DNA of 64,000 nt from Paraphysomonas bandaiensis (lineage: Eukaryota; Chrysophyceae): the NCBI GenBank assembly GCA_965644295.1, contig CBFFRP010000123.1:310001-374000 (forward strand), in the 5' to 3' direction. Below the pieces are notes generated by a model, which worked only from the letters and a program-made list of their open reading frames with translations, had not been told where the DNA came from and did not search any database. Below are positions 23,901 to 35,666 of this stretch, piece after piece (position 1 is the first letter of the stretch; every line of letters starts with the position of its first letter). A program made the position numbers and the translations under genes.

Positions 23901-25398
23901 TCGCAGCATGAAAACGAATTACCCCAACCCGAGCACAAGCCCTGAAGGAATGCGCGACCTGCGCAAGATGACGTAGCACATCATCTGCCCTGGATTCATA
24001 CTCGGAAGTCTTATGGCGTAATGTCATGGGGTGATATTCACAATTATGACAGTGCTCTACCGATATAATAATATCCAGGTTCTCAAGGTTACCATATGAA
24101 TTAAACATACGTGCTTTACTAAGAAAACCTAAAGGATCTGCCTGAGAAGATGGGTCCCTTAACGCCTTCATTTTGGATACAAAATTTTCAACACTTTGCT
24201 CCGTGCGGTGTCCTGGATACTCCGCTTTGGTTGGGGGTGGAGGAGCTTCATGCAGCGCCTCGCGTATTTGTCTCTCTTTCATAGCCTTCCGCTCTGGAAC
24301 TGTCGCCGGATGATCATCCAGGTGTATCAAACCCATTTCAGCATATTTCCTCCGGCGCATTTCTTGAAGATGATCTACTTCACTAATTAATATCTTTCGA
24401 CCGGTCCAGGTATCATACGTGTACAGTTTATATTGAGACGCCACCTTGCGGGGACTCTTTGGCTGCTCTGACTGCTCCGGACCTGCTTCTGGAGCTTTGG
24501 GAGTATCATCCTTCTGTTCATTTATTCGCTGACGTCCACTGTGATTTGTGTTACTGCGCTGAACACGTCGACCTCCTGGAGGGGCACTACTGGGTCGTCG
24601 TGCAGACGGTGCACTGGAAGGACGCTTCCTGTTCCGTTTACGAGCCGACATGGGGGACGTCTGATGATTTTTTTCATCTTCATTCACACGTGCTCCTTCA
24701 TCATCTGCTGCATTCAATATATCACCAGCCGCGGATTGAGTGTTTTCTCTTCCGCTGTACAACTTTTTCTTTTTCTTACGCTTTTTCGGGATTGTCTCTG
24801 AGTTGCTGACATCGTTTCGTCCACCATATAATTTATCTTCAAGAAATGCCACTCGTTCCATCAGCATCTTGAGTTCACCAGGAATTAAACCCTGTTGTTC
24901 AGGAGCATAAAAGCGATCTGATCTACTACCACTCAAAGTAGAAGAATTTTTATGTGGTGATTTTGGCTTGCTCTTCTTCTGCAGAGGGCGGGATTGCTGT
25001 GATTCATCCACAGCTTGCTCCCTTTGACTAACAATCTTTTGTGCAATTCCAAAGTAAACATCTATAACCGTTTCGATCGAAAATCGATCACCTCGTACAA
25101 TGAGTTCTCCTGTAATTTTATCTAAGGAATCATACTGATATCTGCGCTGGAGGGCTTGCAGCACAATGCCGGCATTATTCTCATGATCATGCCGATTGGA
25201 AGGTGTATAATTTATACCCTCGAGTTGTTGACCATAAAACGCTTCATACACTTTCACTAATATCACAGGAATTGTTAATTGAAGCTGTTCAACAGATATA
25301 ACACTCGCATTAAGTCCTGCTGCTTTTAATACAAGATTTGCTTTTTGAATCAAACCAACATCATCATACTCGACTTCTTCACCATGAAATGAAAGCAT
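17910..25398 (-). CDS. Giant multidomain protein: CEP95-like CH domain, Rdx-like, zinc finger, EF-hands, C2, plant-type LRRs
   Basis: The main exon 18369-25398 contains a probable 51-nt in-frame intron (20738-20788). Exons 18026-18322 and 17910-17974 follow after introns of 46 and 51 nt. The product is about 2446 residues. The N-terminal 120 residues resemble the CH-like domain of CEP95/CEP44 centrosomal proteins (LIQKANLVLK..., LYEAFYG-type helix, DKITGELIVRGDR). Then come a basic disordered region (130-330), a HCHNCEYH-containing Rdx/SelW-like domain (~436-560), a Cys-rich ZZ/C1-like finger with FTCNMCKVNGKGMRWFCELC (~895-935), two EF-hands (DALDKDQSGELNMSEF, DIDGNSQISLPE; ~1009-1075), a C2 domain (~1686-1805), and LRRs of the LxGxIPxxLxxLxxL type (~2002 to the end) in two blocks. 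No signal peptide or membrane segment is visible, so it should be cytoplasmic, possibly a calcium-responsive scaffold at the basal body. The start was set at the first ATG. Confidence 0.75.
20738..20788 (-). other. Probable in-frame, stop-free intron in the giant LRR gene
   Basis: On the minus strand it begins GTGCGAACTTG and ends TTTGTATTTGCAG. It is 51 nt (17 codons) long with no stop, so reading through it leaves the frame open. Removing it joins SER to NELIIIPLHL, a charged-to-hydrophobic beta strand. Leaving it in adds a pocket of Cys/Phe/Leu unlike the flanks. The length matches other introns here. Confidence 0.6.
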
Positions 25399-25897
25399 TG
25401 ACAATAAAAAGAACAAAGAGATAATCTATATACAAAAGAATAAATGATAAGAAATATTAGATGACAGATTACTGTGTCATATGTTTAATACTGTAAGTAG
25501 ATCTTAATTAGCGATATTTGTATTAAATGAAAGCGAGAAATCATTCGAGTTTGATATGTAGGAGCTGCTGTATATACTGCTGCTGTACACTGCTGTATGT
25601 ATGTACTTCTGTACTGCTGCACTGTACAAGATCAGTATGTTTACACATATAGTCTTGAAACTGCTGTACAAATGAGTATTATATAAAAAATGCCATCTTT
25701 TTACCAGAATTTTATTTTTGTACAAGTTGAACTACGAACTACGGCTGTACATATACATATCTATATTCCATGACATCAGCATCAGCAGTTTGTGTGTGGA
25801 AGTTGTGGCTTTGGGAAGCGAAGGGTGTAATCAAGGTCTTCTATAGTACACTACTATGAATTGAAGCTTGAAAGAAGAGTACTATATAAACAACGCA
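25399..25897. promoter_or_regulatory. Divergent promoter region, giant LRR gene / LYRM7
   Basis: The 499-bp gap carries a cluster of CTGCTGTA words at 25561-25620 (GAGCTGCTGTATATACTGCT and following) and one TATGTATG patch. Position between opposing starts suggests a shared promoter. Confidence 0.5.
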
Positions 25898-26379
25898 ATG
25901 GCTCTAAGAAGTGCTAGAGCTGGGTACCGACAATTGATGCGCACTGCAAGTGCTGTGTTCAGAGAAGATGTCTATGCGCTATCGCAAGCTAAAATTAAGC
26001 TCAGAGAAGAATTCATGAAACATAAAGATGTCAGTGATGAAAAGAAGCTAGGTTAGTACCAGTGTTACCCTCTCCCTGCTTGATTTCTAAGATTCTATGC
26101 TTGTAGATGAACTGTTTAGTGGAATCGAGGAGGTAGATGAAATGCTGCGCTTCAATATTGTTCAAGGAAAATTAAATGACCGTGGAAATTACGGTACGTC
26201 CAAATCTTTCCACACTAACATTATTAACATTGTGTTCAGATGTGCGTTTAACTCCAGAAAACCAAGTAACAGTTGATGCCAGACAAGACCTTCCTGGTGG
26301 CGCTGAGTTGGAGCCAGTTGATAAGAGTATCCTTGGCCAAGAAATTAAAATCGAGAAAGTTTCAAATAGTAAAAAGTGA
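25898..26379 (+). CDS. LYRM7: LYR-motif mitochondrial complex III assembly factor (LYRM7/Mzm1-like)
   Basis: Exons are 25898-26051, 26107-26193 and 26240-26379; introns are 55 and 46 nt, GT-AG, in frame. The product is 126 residues. The N-terminus ALRSARAGYRQLMRTASAVF is the conserved LYR-type start (G-Y-R in place of L-Y-R) and is followed by IKLREEFMKHKD and EVDEMLRFNIVQGKLNDRG. That last part matches the VVQG segment diagnostic of LYRM7/Mzm1. These matrix proteins stabilise the Rieske iron-sulfur protein before its insertion into complex III. The C-terminal ~40 residues are variable. The length is close to the family's 104-125. Confidence 0.8.
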
Positions 26380-28304
26380 ATATATTCATGCGTTATTTGT
26401 TAATGTAGTGTATCAATCCTCGCATATTGCTATAATAGCCGTGCAATGTGTTGGTGGAAATATTTGTACTCAAGGGTGATTTTATCAATTACACTTTCTC
26501 CTGTCACGAGATTACTGGTTTGGGATTTAGCGTGGGGAAATACTATTGAGAGTGACGTAACCGGATTTTCAATAATTAAAAATCTTGTAATGTGCTCCGG
26601 TAGCAATGTATGCAACTATTGTTTGAGATCAAATACTTCATCTTTGTCAGTAGTATACGATCTCTCAATGTCAGTAGTAGAAAGTGTTAATCACATCATA
26701 TCATGGAAGCCATGAAGTGAAGTATATTGCATATATAGTGGTTATATATGTACCTCTGCACTAAATACCACGCGTGCTGCAACATCTAGAGCTGCTATCA
26801 AAATCAAGTCTAAAGACATAACTTTATACGTAGTCAATACTTATTCAAAAACGATTTATGCCTAGCTCTCCGGAGATATATATTACATATACAAGATATT
26901 TTTATTAATACTTTTCTAAGAAGTATATATCACTTATAACGACAACCTCTACATGTTACACGACAATATTCAGAGTTGAAAGCTATTGCTACGTTACTAA
27001 TGCTAAATGAAGTTTATCTATGGGCTTGTCAGACGTATTGCTACTGAAGTGATGAAGACACTAATACGTGTCATACAGTTAAGAATAGGTAAATCACTTC
27101 CGTTGCTGTGGGTGAGGTATCACAACGTGCTAGCGGTACGGAAAACCTCTCATGAATTTATCATATATAGCGTATTGCACATGTTTTCCACTACCATCAT
27201 CTCTACCAGGTAACTTTACATACGGTTGTAATGATAAACATTACATCATCCGAAGAGCGGATGACAGGGGGAATGTATCAGCAGTACTCTGTCGTCTATT
27301 TTCCCTTCACGTATGATCCCATGCGGATCTATCTCCGCATCATGGTCGGTTTATGGGCGAGGTGGCTCATAGTACTCTCCCGTTTTAATGAACCTTGCTA
27401 AACGTCCTTATCTTATGGTGCCCTCGTCCACCAGGCTCACCTTAAAGGCCATGAAGTTGTTTTCTCGTCGGCGTACCTCAGAATTGGTACCTTTCGTGAC
27501 TCGTAAAACTTCGAGGCCGGCTGCCTCTTCTTCCATTCTCGTTTGGGATCCATACTTACTATACTGAGCAGAAAAACACTTCGTTAACTCTGGAATAATA
27601 ACTATTTAATACGCAAACACTTGCGATTATATGCCACTCCTCATACGGTTATTATTCAAAAGCGAACGATAGCATTATATGTCCTATCAATAATCACGTT
27701 TCTAGCCACCAACAGTGCTGATGAGCATCCTTTGGCAGCCAGAGCCAGCCACACTCTACGTACTGTAATCTACTCACCCTTTATAAGCTGCTGTTGCTTG
27801 TTGTGTGTACACTTCGGCCCAAGAACATATACGATTTTAGATACTGCTGTACAGCCGTATCGGCATCCTTTGTATATTTTTGTTCAATTATGCCTCTAAT
27901 ACTGAGATAACAATTATGTGTACATTATGTGTATTCCAGCCGTATTTATACTGCAGTTATATAGAGTAATTTTGCTTCAATATATTTCCGAAAAATAAGA
28001 TGCTGACCGCCGATACGAGCGTATACCTGTATAGGAATACCTACCATTGTACAGAGAGAGGAAGGTGATGCACACGGTACAGGTGCTGTACATTGCCCTG
28101 CCTCCGGTTCAAAAAAAAGGAGGACACTCCCGTAAGTGTACAGCTGAGTATAGAGGCCGACATGGATAACTTAAACATACATAGAGGACTACACTCGCAC
28201 TGCATTAGTACAAGTCAAGTGTCTTCACTTGTATCACAGTTCATAGAAGTATTTTTGAAGTGTACATATCTCCCAACATCACTCTATAGGTACACATACA
28301 CCAT
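26380..28304. other. Gap between LYRM7 and the acidic protein gene
   Basis: This is mostly AT-rich DNA. A GC-richer block at 27230-27570 contains two short perfect hairpins and is listed separately. CTGCTGTAC words at about 27841 and 28080 precede the next gene and may belong to its promoter. Short frames at 26446-26715 and 27621-27899 have no features I can support as genes. Confidence 0.5.
27230..27570. other. GC-richer block with short hairpins, nature unknown
   Basis: Base composition rises clearly above the AT-rich flanks. CATCCG (27247-27252) pairs with CGGATG (27258-27263) over a 5-base loop. ATGCGGA (27321-27327) pairs with TCCGCAT (27334-27340) over 6 bases. On the minus strand some stretches look codon-like but are broken by stops. 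It could be a transposable-element fragment or a structured RNA; I cannot choose. Confidence 0.35.
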
Positions 28305-30426
28305 ATGGACTGTACAGATCTTCTCACTGCGTAAGTATACATGAATATGCATGTAATTCTCTATTAAACTCACTGGTACTTCAGGGCAAAAGATTTACAG
28401 CAATCTTATTCCTCTAGAATCATGACGATGCATAGTTTAATGGAGTCTATCAGGTACTGCTTTAACATCTCAGAAGAGCCATTAACACTCTATTATAGCA
28501 CAAGTTGCCGTATGCTGGAGTCACAACATCAGCTTCTTGTGGATTGCATTGAGTGGATAGGAGTCCATCAGTCTAACGGCAAATTAGTAGAAGAGAAACT
28601 ATCACAGTATGATTATTCAACCAGTTGTGTTGTTTGTGTTATGAGTTTCACTGCAGATGCGATGATATGGGAAGTGATGATATAACACTGGATTTGATTA
28701 ATTATAGCGAGGTATCGTTGTTGTATCTTTGATCATTTAGGTTTACATCTCGTTACAGGATGTATGTAAATCAGTGGAATTTTTTCACCAGGGTTACATG
28801 GAGTGTAAGAATTGTGAAGAGGATTTAGATGATTGCTTAGTGAAGCTCGAAACTTGCAAAGAGACACTTGATATTATGTGGCAAGGGCAGCGCAAAGCTT
28901 TGTTTAATGTGCGAACTATCATGTGAATGTGTTGTACTGTGTTTCATATGACCCAGTTAACACTAGATATATACATGCCAATGCGATAGTTCATTTATTT
29001 ATGTTTTCTACTCTACGATCACAGAATTACAATATCACTAATTTTGTCAAGTCATTCCATCTCGTGATTTTAAAATGATTCTTGGTATTATTATCACAGA
29101 ATGACGAAGTTAATGGAAAGACGCGTAGTATTGCAATGCTTCATACAAAGTTGGAGACGTATCTGGGCCGAATTTCTGATGCAGGTTATACCATGTATAG
29201 CATTGTGCCTTGCTTTGCGCTATGACTTCGACTAGAGAAGTAGTTGTACTACCGTGTACTGTATACTTCCTATTGTGTAGGTCTGTCTCTGACAATATTA
29301 ATTCTGACGTATAGAAGATCGTAATGTGCGTCCTGGCTATACGAGATCTGGTAAACTCCGTATTGTGGACCCGCCACCTAAATCTCTGGGGAAACGAACA
29401 CGTGCACTGTCTCGTCGAGCAAAGGAGGATGCCACAAGATTTGTGGAAGAAGATGACTCTGATTTTGAGCCCGAAGAAGTTAGAAAATCTAATCGTCCAT
29501 GCATTCGCAGAAATCAGGTGGAAGAATGTGACTCGGAGTACGAAGTATGTGACAGTAAGCGTCGAACATCTGGAAAGCGCAGGAAGTCATCATCCAGTAA
29601 TCTAGAAATAAGTAATAATGAACCTACTAGGAGATCTGTGCGCTCGCGGTCACTTTCTGCCTTGGGTGAATGTTCGGAGGCATCCAATGATCGAGATCAG
29701 GTTGTGTATGATGTTGAAGACGTAGACGACGATCACGACAAGTCAGGACGTCCGGCAACAGAATCAATAAGTGAATCGAATAGTTCAACGAGGTACCACC
29801 AGGATGAGTATTTTTCCGAGGACAGTGACGGGAATAATAGCTGCCAAGCATCTGTAAAACACTCGTCGGGTGTGTGCAAGGAGGGATCTTCTGATCAAGA
29901 TAGGGTTACATATAATGCTGATGATGTGGAGGATGATGAGGAAAAGTTTGTATATTTGAGGCAGCCTACCGCATCTCTTGCAACTCCTCCTGATTCACCA
30001 ACGGATGCGGAGAAGAAGAAATATCGCAGCTATAGTAATGACGAAGCATCCCGTTTGTCTGTCCAGTGTAGCCAGTCACAGCAAGAATGCGATAGAGATG
30101 ACTCAACAGGTGTGGATCTGAGTATGACTGAACCAAAGGCTGGAGAATGCGGTGAGCAGAGTCCTCGGTCGATGTCAGATTCAGATGGAGACGAGTATCA
30201 GAAAACGAAATATAGCCTACAGGTACTATATGATCGTATATTTGTTATATTCTTTGAGGTTGTATATGCCTCAAACTATTTCCTGTGAAATGCAACTAAC
30301 TTGGTTTTGCAGGAAAGTGGTGTATCTGTGGTTGATGGAGTGGCCGATTTACAGCAACACCATGAAATAAATGAGGATGAAAGGAATATATCTAGTGGCC
30401 ATGTATTAGTTGACTTAACAGACTAG
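28305..30426 (+). CDS. Acidic, coiled-coil-like protein of unknown function with a C-terminal SUMO-interaction-like motif
   Basis: Six predicted exons: 28305-28330, 28385-28673, 28759-28908, 29100-29184, 29315-30222 and 30313-30426. All junctions keep frame, giving 523 residues. The donor at 28674 (GAA/GTGATG) is the weakest call. I do not recognise the family. The first ~190 residues are helical and leucine-rich, with repeated Cys and Glu (MECKNCEEDLDDCLVKLETC). From ~190 on, the protein turns basic (RKSNRPC, KRRTSGKRRKSS, RRSVRSRS) and then strongly acidic and serine-rich. It ends VLVDLTD, which fits the hydrophobic-acidic SUMO-interacting pattern. Basic patches plus the motif suggest a nuclear protein, but that is inference. 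Confidence 0.6.
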
Positions 30427-31190
30427 CCCAAGTATATATATAGTTAATAGTTTTAGCTACCACCACTTCAACATGCTCATGTACTGCATAGCTAATATTT
30501 AATGAAATAATGGTATATACTGTAATATGTAATGTATCAATGTACCGCTTTCTAGAAATCCTGTGGCATGTTGTCTGTGAATATAGCCGCAATGTTAGAA
30601 CGGGGTGTAAAAATCACTCGCAATGCGAAAAGGTCGATTTAGTGTATAATATAGTATGAATAATAACATTTAGCTGTTGGATATATATATATATAGTGTA
30701 TTAAACTGCCTAGGCATTCCATATATTGAAAGTCTTTTTATTTAGCAATATGCGTTAGAAAGCTGTGCCAATATAGTGGCATTCCATAGACATCTGCAAA
30801 CTGTGATCAAAGTCTTTCTATAAGAGTAAGAAATATAATTTTATAAAATTGGATGCATTGTACATATATCAAATACTTTTCTATTTAAGATAATCGTAAC
30901 GCACAACTCTACAGTAATTAAAATACGAGATTCTACTAGCAACGAATGCTGTATAGTACAGTTTATATGTTGAATAGTAACAATAAATAGTCCAAACAGG
31001 CAATGGCGAAAGTGGAACCGTCAAGTTATCATTTCTAAGAAACTGATTATTATTATTATCATTATTATTATACTAAATATTGATAAATAATACACATGTA
31101 AAAGAAGCATAATTTAGACTATGTTATAAAATTTGTGTAGGAGTCGGACATATGCTTCTTTGTAAGTAATAAATAGAAAGATATAGGAGG
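30427..31190. other. Convergent gap, nothing recognised
   Basis: This AT-rich sequence lies between two 3' ends, with an ATT/TTA simple patch near 31050. No repeat family copy or gene is seen. Confidence 0.6.
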
Positions 31191-32459
31191 TTAGCATTCC
31201 ACCATTACCTCCTCTCCACATGATACAAATTCCTTGCTCGGTTCTTCTCCGATAATTTCCTTTGATGTGACACGACAAACTGTGAGCTCGTCAACGAAAG
31301 AGCGCAGTTTATCGACAGTAACACTAGGCATGACAACAACATGAGCAATATCTCCCTCACAGGCGAGTTGCCATTTGCGGATAAACTCAATGTTAGTGGG
31401 GCGCTCGAAAGTAACAGTGGAGGAGAGATTGTTAAGATTACAGGGCACACCTGCCTCCTCGAGCATATTTCGTAAAATGATTGAATTCTTCATACATAAC
31501 TTGACATCTTCACTAAGGCCAGAGGCACCTTTCCGGGAAAGTGCATACCACATATACAATGCAGCGTGGCCATTTCGGCTTCCCATTATTGTGGCATCTT
31601 TGCTGTTGAGGTACTCGACATCAGAGGACAAATTCTGAATGTACTTCTTTCGAGTCATCACCACTCCACATGGAACTGGAGCACCAAGGAATTTATGCCC
31701 GGAGACACTAATTGATCCTATTGGCTTGGCGAAAGAGACAAGAGGGGCCTCTTGAAGGAACGGCAACATAAGCCCAAATAGCGCTCCGTCGACATGGATA
31801 TAGAACTCCTCCTCATCGTAGCCTGTGTCTTTCAATGCTTGCAAAACGCCATCGACATCATCCACAGCACCTTTAACAGTGGTACCGACGTTGATATTGA
31901 TAATAGCCGGACGCCCCTTCTTTTTTCCCTCAGCGAGGCACTCACTAAGGTGTTGCAAGTCGATCTCGCCACTTTGTAGAGTTCTCACAGCAACAGCATC
32001 CATGCGATACATTCGTGCCGCTTTCATTACACTGTAATGAGATGCACTCGAGCAGTAGAGTATGCCGTCAGGCAATGCTTCTCGACCAACCAGGATACCA
32101 TGAAGGTTACCTTCGGTTCCACAATTCGTAATATAGCCCCACATTTCAGAGGGGTCGATGTCCCACAACTTGGCAAACCAATTCAGAACCCCAATTTCAA
32201 ATTGTCGACTATGAACACCATAGTTGGACTCAACCCATGGATCGCCAAGGTTGTTAATGCTATACCGCTGTAGTGCTTGCAAAGCATCAACCTCGAAATT
32301 CAGATTGTACGGATAACCAAGATGAAGGCGGGTACGTTCTTCAAGACGATCGTGGTACGTCGTGAGTATGTCATCAATCCTTGCTTTTGCACCTGGTGCA
32401 GTAGGCTCAACGATTTCGTAGCCTTTGGTCTCACCGCTCACTGGCATAGCTGCATACAT
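31191..32459 (-). CDS. PLP-dependent serine decarboxylase-like (group II decarboxylase)
   Basis: A single exon of 422 codons. The fold-type I PLP core is complete. [11 protein letters not shown] binds the phosphate/cofactor side. S140-H141 lie in the CSSASHYS segment. HVDGA places Asp224 to pair with the pyridine nitrogen. SGHKF places Lys256 as the Schiff-base lysine. The early segment [14 protein letters not shown] and [20 protein letters not shown] are typical of plant serine decarboxylases and their histidine decarboxylase-like relatives. These make ethanolamine from serine for phospholipid synthesis. Substrate cannot be fixed from sequence alone (histidine or another amino acid is possible). 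The start is the first ATG at 32459. An open frame upstream (to 32638) has no ATG and is probably leader. It is divergent from the C2-FYVE gene. Confidence 0.85.
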   Translation of the reverse strand: MYAAMPVSGETKGYEIVEPTAPGAKARIDDILTTYHDRLEERTRLHLGYPYNLNFEVDALQALQRYSINNLGDPWVESNYGVHSRQFEIGVLNWFAKLWDIDPSEMWGYITNCGTEGNLHGILVGREALPDGILYCSSASHYSVMKAARMYRMDAVAVRTLQSGEIDLQHLSECLAEGKKKGRPAIININVGTTVKGAVDDVDGVLQALKDTGYDEEEFYIHVDGALFGLMLPFLQEAPLVSFAKPIGSISVSGHKFLGAPVPCGVVMTRKKYIQNLSSDVEYLNSKDATIMGSRNGHAALYMWYALSRKGASGLSEDVKLCMKNSIILRNMLEEAGVPCNLNNLSSTVTFERPTNIEFIRKWQLACEGDIAHVVVMPSVTVDKLRSFVDELTVCRVTSKEIIGEEPSKEFVSCGEEVMVEC

Positions 32460-32998
32460 TTTATCTGCTTTAAGTTTTCGACGATTATTATTAACTCGTG
32501 AAAATAATGATCACCTGGGAATCTTTGAGATGAGATCAATTGTTCGAAATTTCTAACGACATCTGGAAATCCATCTTGTTTTCCAGATGAATTAGGATTC
32601 GAGAAATTTGTGGTACATGTAGAGAAACAACACAACACACATGTTTTATCTGACGGTTACTGTAGTCATCGTATACTTCTGTATTCTATCTATACTCGAC
32701 TATAGAATCGATATGGAAGTTTCCTGCTGTGACTCACACTCACAGTTCGAGCGGCTAAGATATAAAAATAGGGATACTGGGTATCAAAATATGGCCAAAA
32801 TCAGATCTAAAAATTAAAATCGGGATATATTCTTAAAGAAAAGTATCAAATACAAAGAAAATATGGCTAAATATCTGGAAATCTATAAATTTCTTGCACA
32901 TACTGTCTGTATGCACATACCTAGCAGTACAGTAGAGTATACACTGTACCACAATGATCATCCCCAACATATAAACATATCCATATTATTACCTGGAT
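32460..32998. promoter_or_regulatory. Divergent promoter region, serine decarboxylase / C2-FYVE
   Basis: A 539-bp gap between opposing starts. It contains one CCTGCTGTGA word near 32723 and an AT-rich core near 32760-32880. The shared promoter is inferred from position. Confidence 0.45.
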
Positions 32999-34691
32999 AT
33001 GTTACGTTTTCGTGGTTGTGGATCATTTGAGTCCCCTAAAGATGGAGGAACCCCTACGTTTGACTTACTTGAGATTACTAAATTGTTTTGGTGGGAGCTG
33101 ACGTGTTCAGGGAGTGTACACACGCTCGCTGATATCATATCTCCATATTGTCGACTGCAGGATGGAGTCAGCAGTACCTCACGTGGGATCAATGGACAGA
33201 TTAATTGTTTGAATAGATTGATGATACTGAGAGATGAAATACAAGATGGATACTATGAGAAAGATATGCATCACTTAATACTAGTTCCATCATCCAACCA
33301 AACTCGGTTCATTGTTAGTAGTGTTGATAAGACAATAGCAACGAAACTAGGGCTTATATTGGCTTGGGATTGTGACATTATTGTTGGTATTGTAATAGTG
33401 AATATAGAATCAGAAGCAAAGTTTTTGAATGGGTATATGTTGGGCGATACAGAAAGCCCTTCGGAGTCACCAGATGAAGAGCGGTTCACAGTTGATTATT
33501 CTTTAGGGCGAACTTTAAGTCCCCCTTACCTTGTTCCTAAACCGCCGCCTATTCGACCCACAGTTTCGGTAACAGTACTGAGTTGTGAGAATCTTCACTC
33601 GAGATTAAAGCGACTTGTACCCAGAAATATAAACGCTTTTGTTATAGTTAATGTAGGTGACGTCTCACAGAGAACCAAAGTTGTACATAACTCGGAAAAT
33701 CCTGTTTTCAATTCTGTTGAGTCGAAGAGTAGCCCATTTGTGTTCGATATTCCGGAAGATTTGAAGGTCAATGGGTTCATTGAGTTCCTAGTGGAAGACC
33801 AAAAAATACTGGACTCTGATCGCTTGGCAGGCGTACGAGTGCCCCTGGCATCTCTGCAATGTATGCTAGACGGGAGTGAACTTCGACCTGTTAGCATACC
33901 GCTTGAAATTAGACGACGGCATTTCGGGGTCAGCGAACGCATTAGACGTGAATCACGGAACAGCGATATCGTCAGCAGCAATATTCAGGTAGAAGATGAA
34001 CAAGCAGATGAGAACACATTAAGGAACCGGGGTAATTCTCTTTTAAATGAAGGGATGGCCAGACTTAAGGTACTAATATCCAAGGCGGATGTGCAACAAT
34101 GGTGGGAGATCCAGGAACTCCGTGCCCGTGACGAAGAAAGAGAGCGGAGGATATTGGAGGCGGCTGTGAGTGCAGAAGGCGTTTCGGAAAATGGTGAAGA
34201 AAGAAAGGCTGACAACAGTCTAGCCGAAGAAGCGCCAAGATCCAATGTCATCGACAATACATCTGCCTCCGGTGTGCGCTGGATTGACAGTGACATCGTG
34301 AAAGAATGCGCCATGTGAGACATTCTGTGTACTGTGATGACTTACAACTGTTGAGTGTTGACGTATACACAACTTATAGTAGTATTCTACTTATATGAGG
34401 AAGTATTATAACTTGGATTTTGGTGTACAGGTGCTCGGTTGAGTTCAGTCTGCTCACAAGGAAGCATCATTGTAGGGCTTGTGGAAAAGTATTTTGTGGA
34501 GAGTGCTCATCTTGCAAAATACGAATAGGGGATACCATGGAGCGGGTAGGTCCCTAAATGTGTGTTATGTGCCCTCGTAATTATGTTCGCAGGCCTGCAC
34601 AACGTGCTTTGAGGTCCACAACTCGTCAACACACACAAAATCCACCTCAAATTGCACAAGTGAACGAAATTGTGAAAATGTTTCATTTTAA
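32999..34691 (+). CDS. C2 and FYVE domain protein
   Basis: Exons are 32999-34314, 34431-34545 and 34593-34691; introns are 116 and 47 nt. The product is 509 residues. An N-terminal ~150-residue region of unknown fold is followed by a C2 domain (~180-300; TVSVTVLSCENLHSR...FVFDIPEDL...LVEDQKILDSDRLAG), a charged helix (EERERRILEAA), and a C-terminal FYVE zinc finger. The finger has ECAMC, RKHHCRACG, VFCGEC and ACTTC, giving the eight zinc ligands. RKHHCRACG is the basic motif that grips phosphatidylinositol 3-phosphate. The upstream W motif is WIDS rather than WxxD and the RVC motif is RAC, both mild departures. It probably acts on endosomal membranes. The FYVE only appears after splicing: the first intron splits the Met codon inside ECAMC. 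Confidence 0.8.
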
Positions 34692-35451
34692 ATTTGTGCA
34701 TAATTTTGGGGCTTCGTAAACTTAATTAGTGATTATTCTATTTTTCGTTACTCTAGGCGCTCATCTAATGTCGCATACAATTATATGAATCTATACGGGT
34801 GTACCAACATCATTATCATTGGCACAAACCTAATATATTCGTAAAAGTAAATCATTGAAGTGTACAAGTGTACTGTAGAGCTACAGCATTTCAACAGCAA
34901 CATCAGGTGCGTGTCGTGCAGTGGATCCCAATTCTACATTTTCTGATGCTCCTCTCCGGTGCAGAGGGTACATATACGGAGACCTCTCGAAGTCTACATG
35001 TCTGTATATATATATGAAATGTATTGCTGTATATATATATAACAAACGACTTTAAGAGAATATTTATTCTGCTTCAGAGGAACTATTCCACAAATTAAAC
35101 AACTAATCGACCCAGTCACCCCAATCAACCTACAAAAGTCAATGAATGTAAACTGAAAATATGATTTATTATTAAATGAATACGTTTGTAGCCACTTGAA
35201 GTGGTCTTTCACCAATTTTGGGGTGACCAGAAAATTACACCAAATTGACTAGAGGCTGAATAATTGATCCCGTTCGGAATATAGGCTATATAAATATATA
35301 GCTATAATTTTGTTGAGTCCAATTCATTGTTTCAAAAAAATTGGGAATATTTTGCTTGATTGTTTATTATTGGATATATTATAGTATTCCTCTATGTGAA
35401 TATTGCATGAAGCACTACCAATGTTTGTTCGAGGCTGCTTAAATAAAGAGT

Positions 35452-35625
35452 AGATCTTAGTAATAGTAAATAATCAATGTTGTGATTATTAGAACGTAAA
35501 AGTGATAAAAACAGTAAAGTGAGAAATAGGAATAACAATATAAAACATCACTATCATGCACCACGGAATAGTTAGGAGTGTAACTGATAATGACGATCAT
35601 TATGATGACGATCACGTATATTCAA
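35452..35625 (+). repeat. Repeat C, copy 1
   Basis: Ordered words TTAGTAATAGTAAATAA, GTTGTGATTATTAGA, ACAGTAA, AGGAATAACAATA, ACTATCATGCACCACGGAATAG and TTAGGAGTGTAACTGATAATG recur at 55968-56128 and 59130-59285 in the same order and orientation. The copy is noncoding. Confidence 0.7.
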
Positions 35626-35666
35626 GACCGCTACCCATAACTAATCAGCACAAATTTTGTTATCCT

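Noticed and set aside
21926-24809. Many 60-116-codon plus-strand frames inside the giant LRR gene
   Set aside because: They are antisense shadows of a long, clearly coding minus-strand exon; none has independent features.
26446-26715. 89-codon frame after LYRM7
   Set aside because: No family resemblance, no upstream signals, and composition like the surrounding AT-rich DNA.
32460-32638. Possible upstream coding exon of the serine decarboxylase gene
   Set aside because: The frame is open and a GT-AG pair would join it, but it has no in-frame ATG and no family resemblance; the ATG at 32459 gives a normal start.
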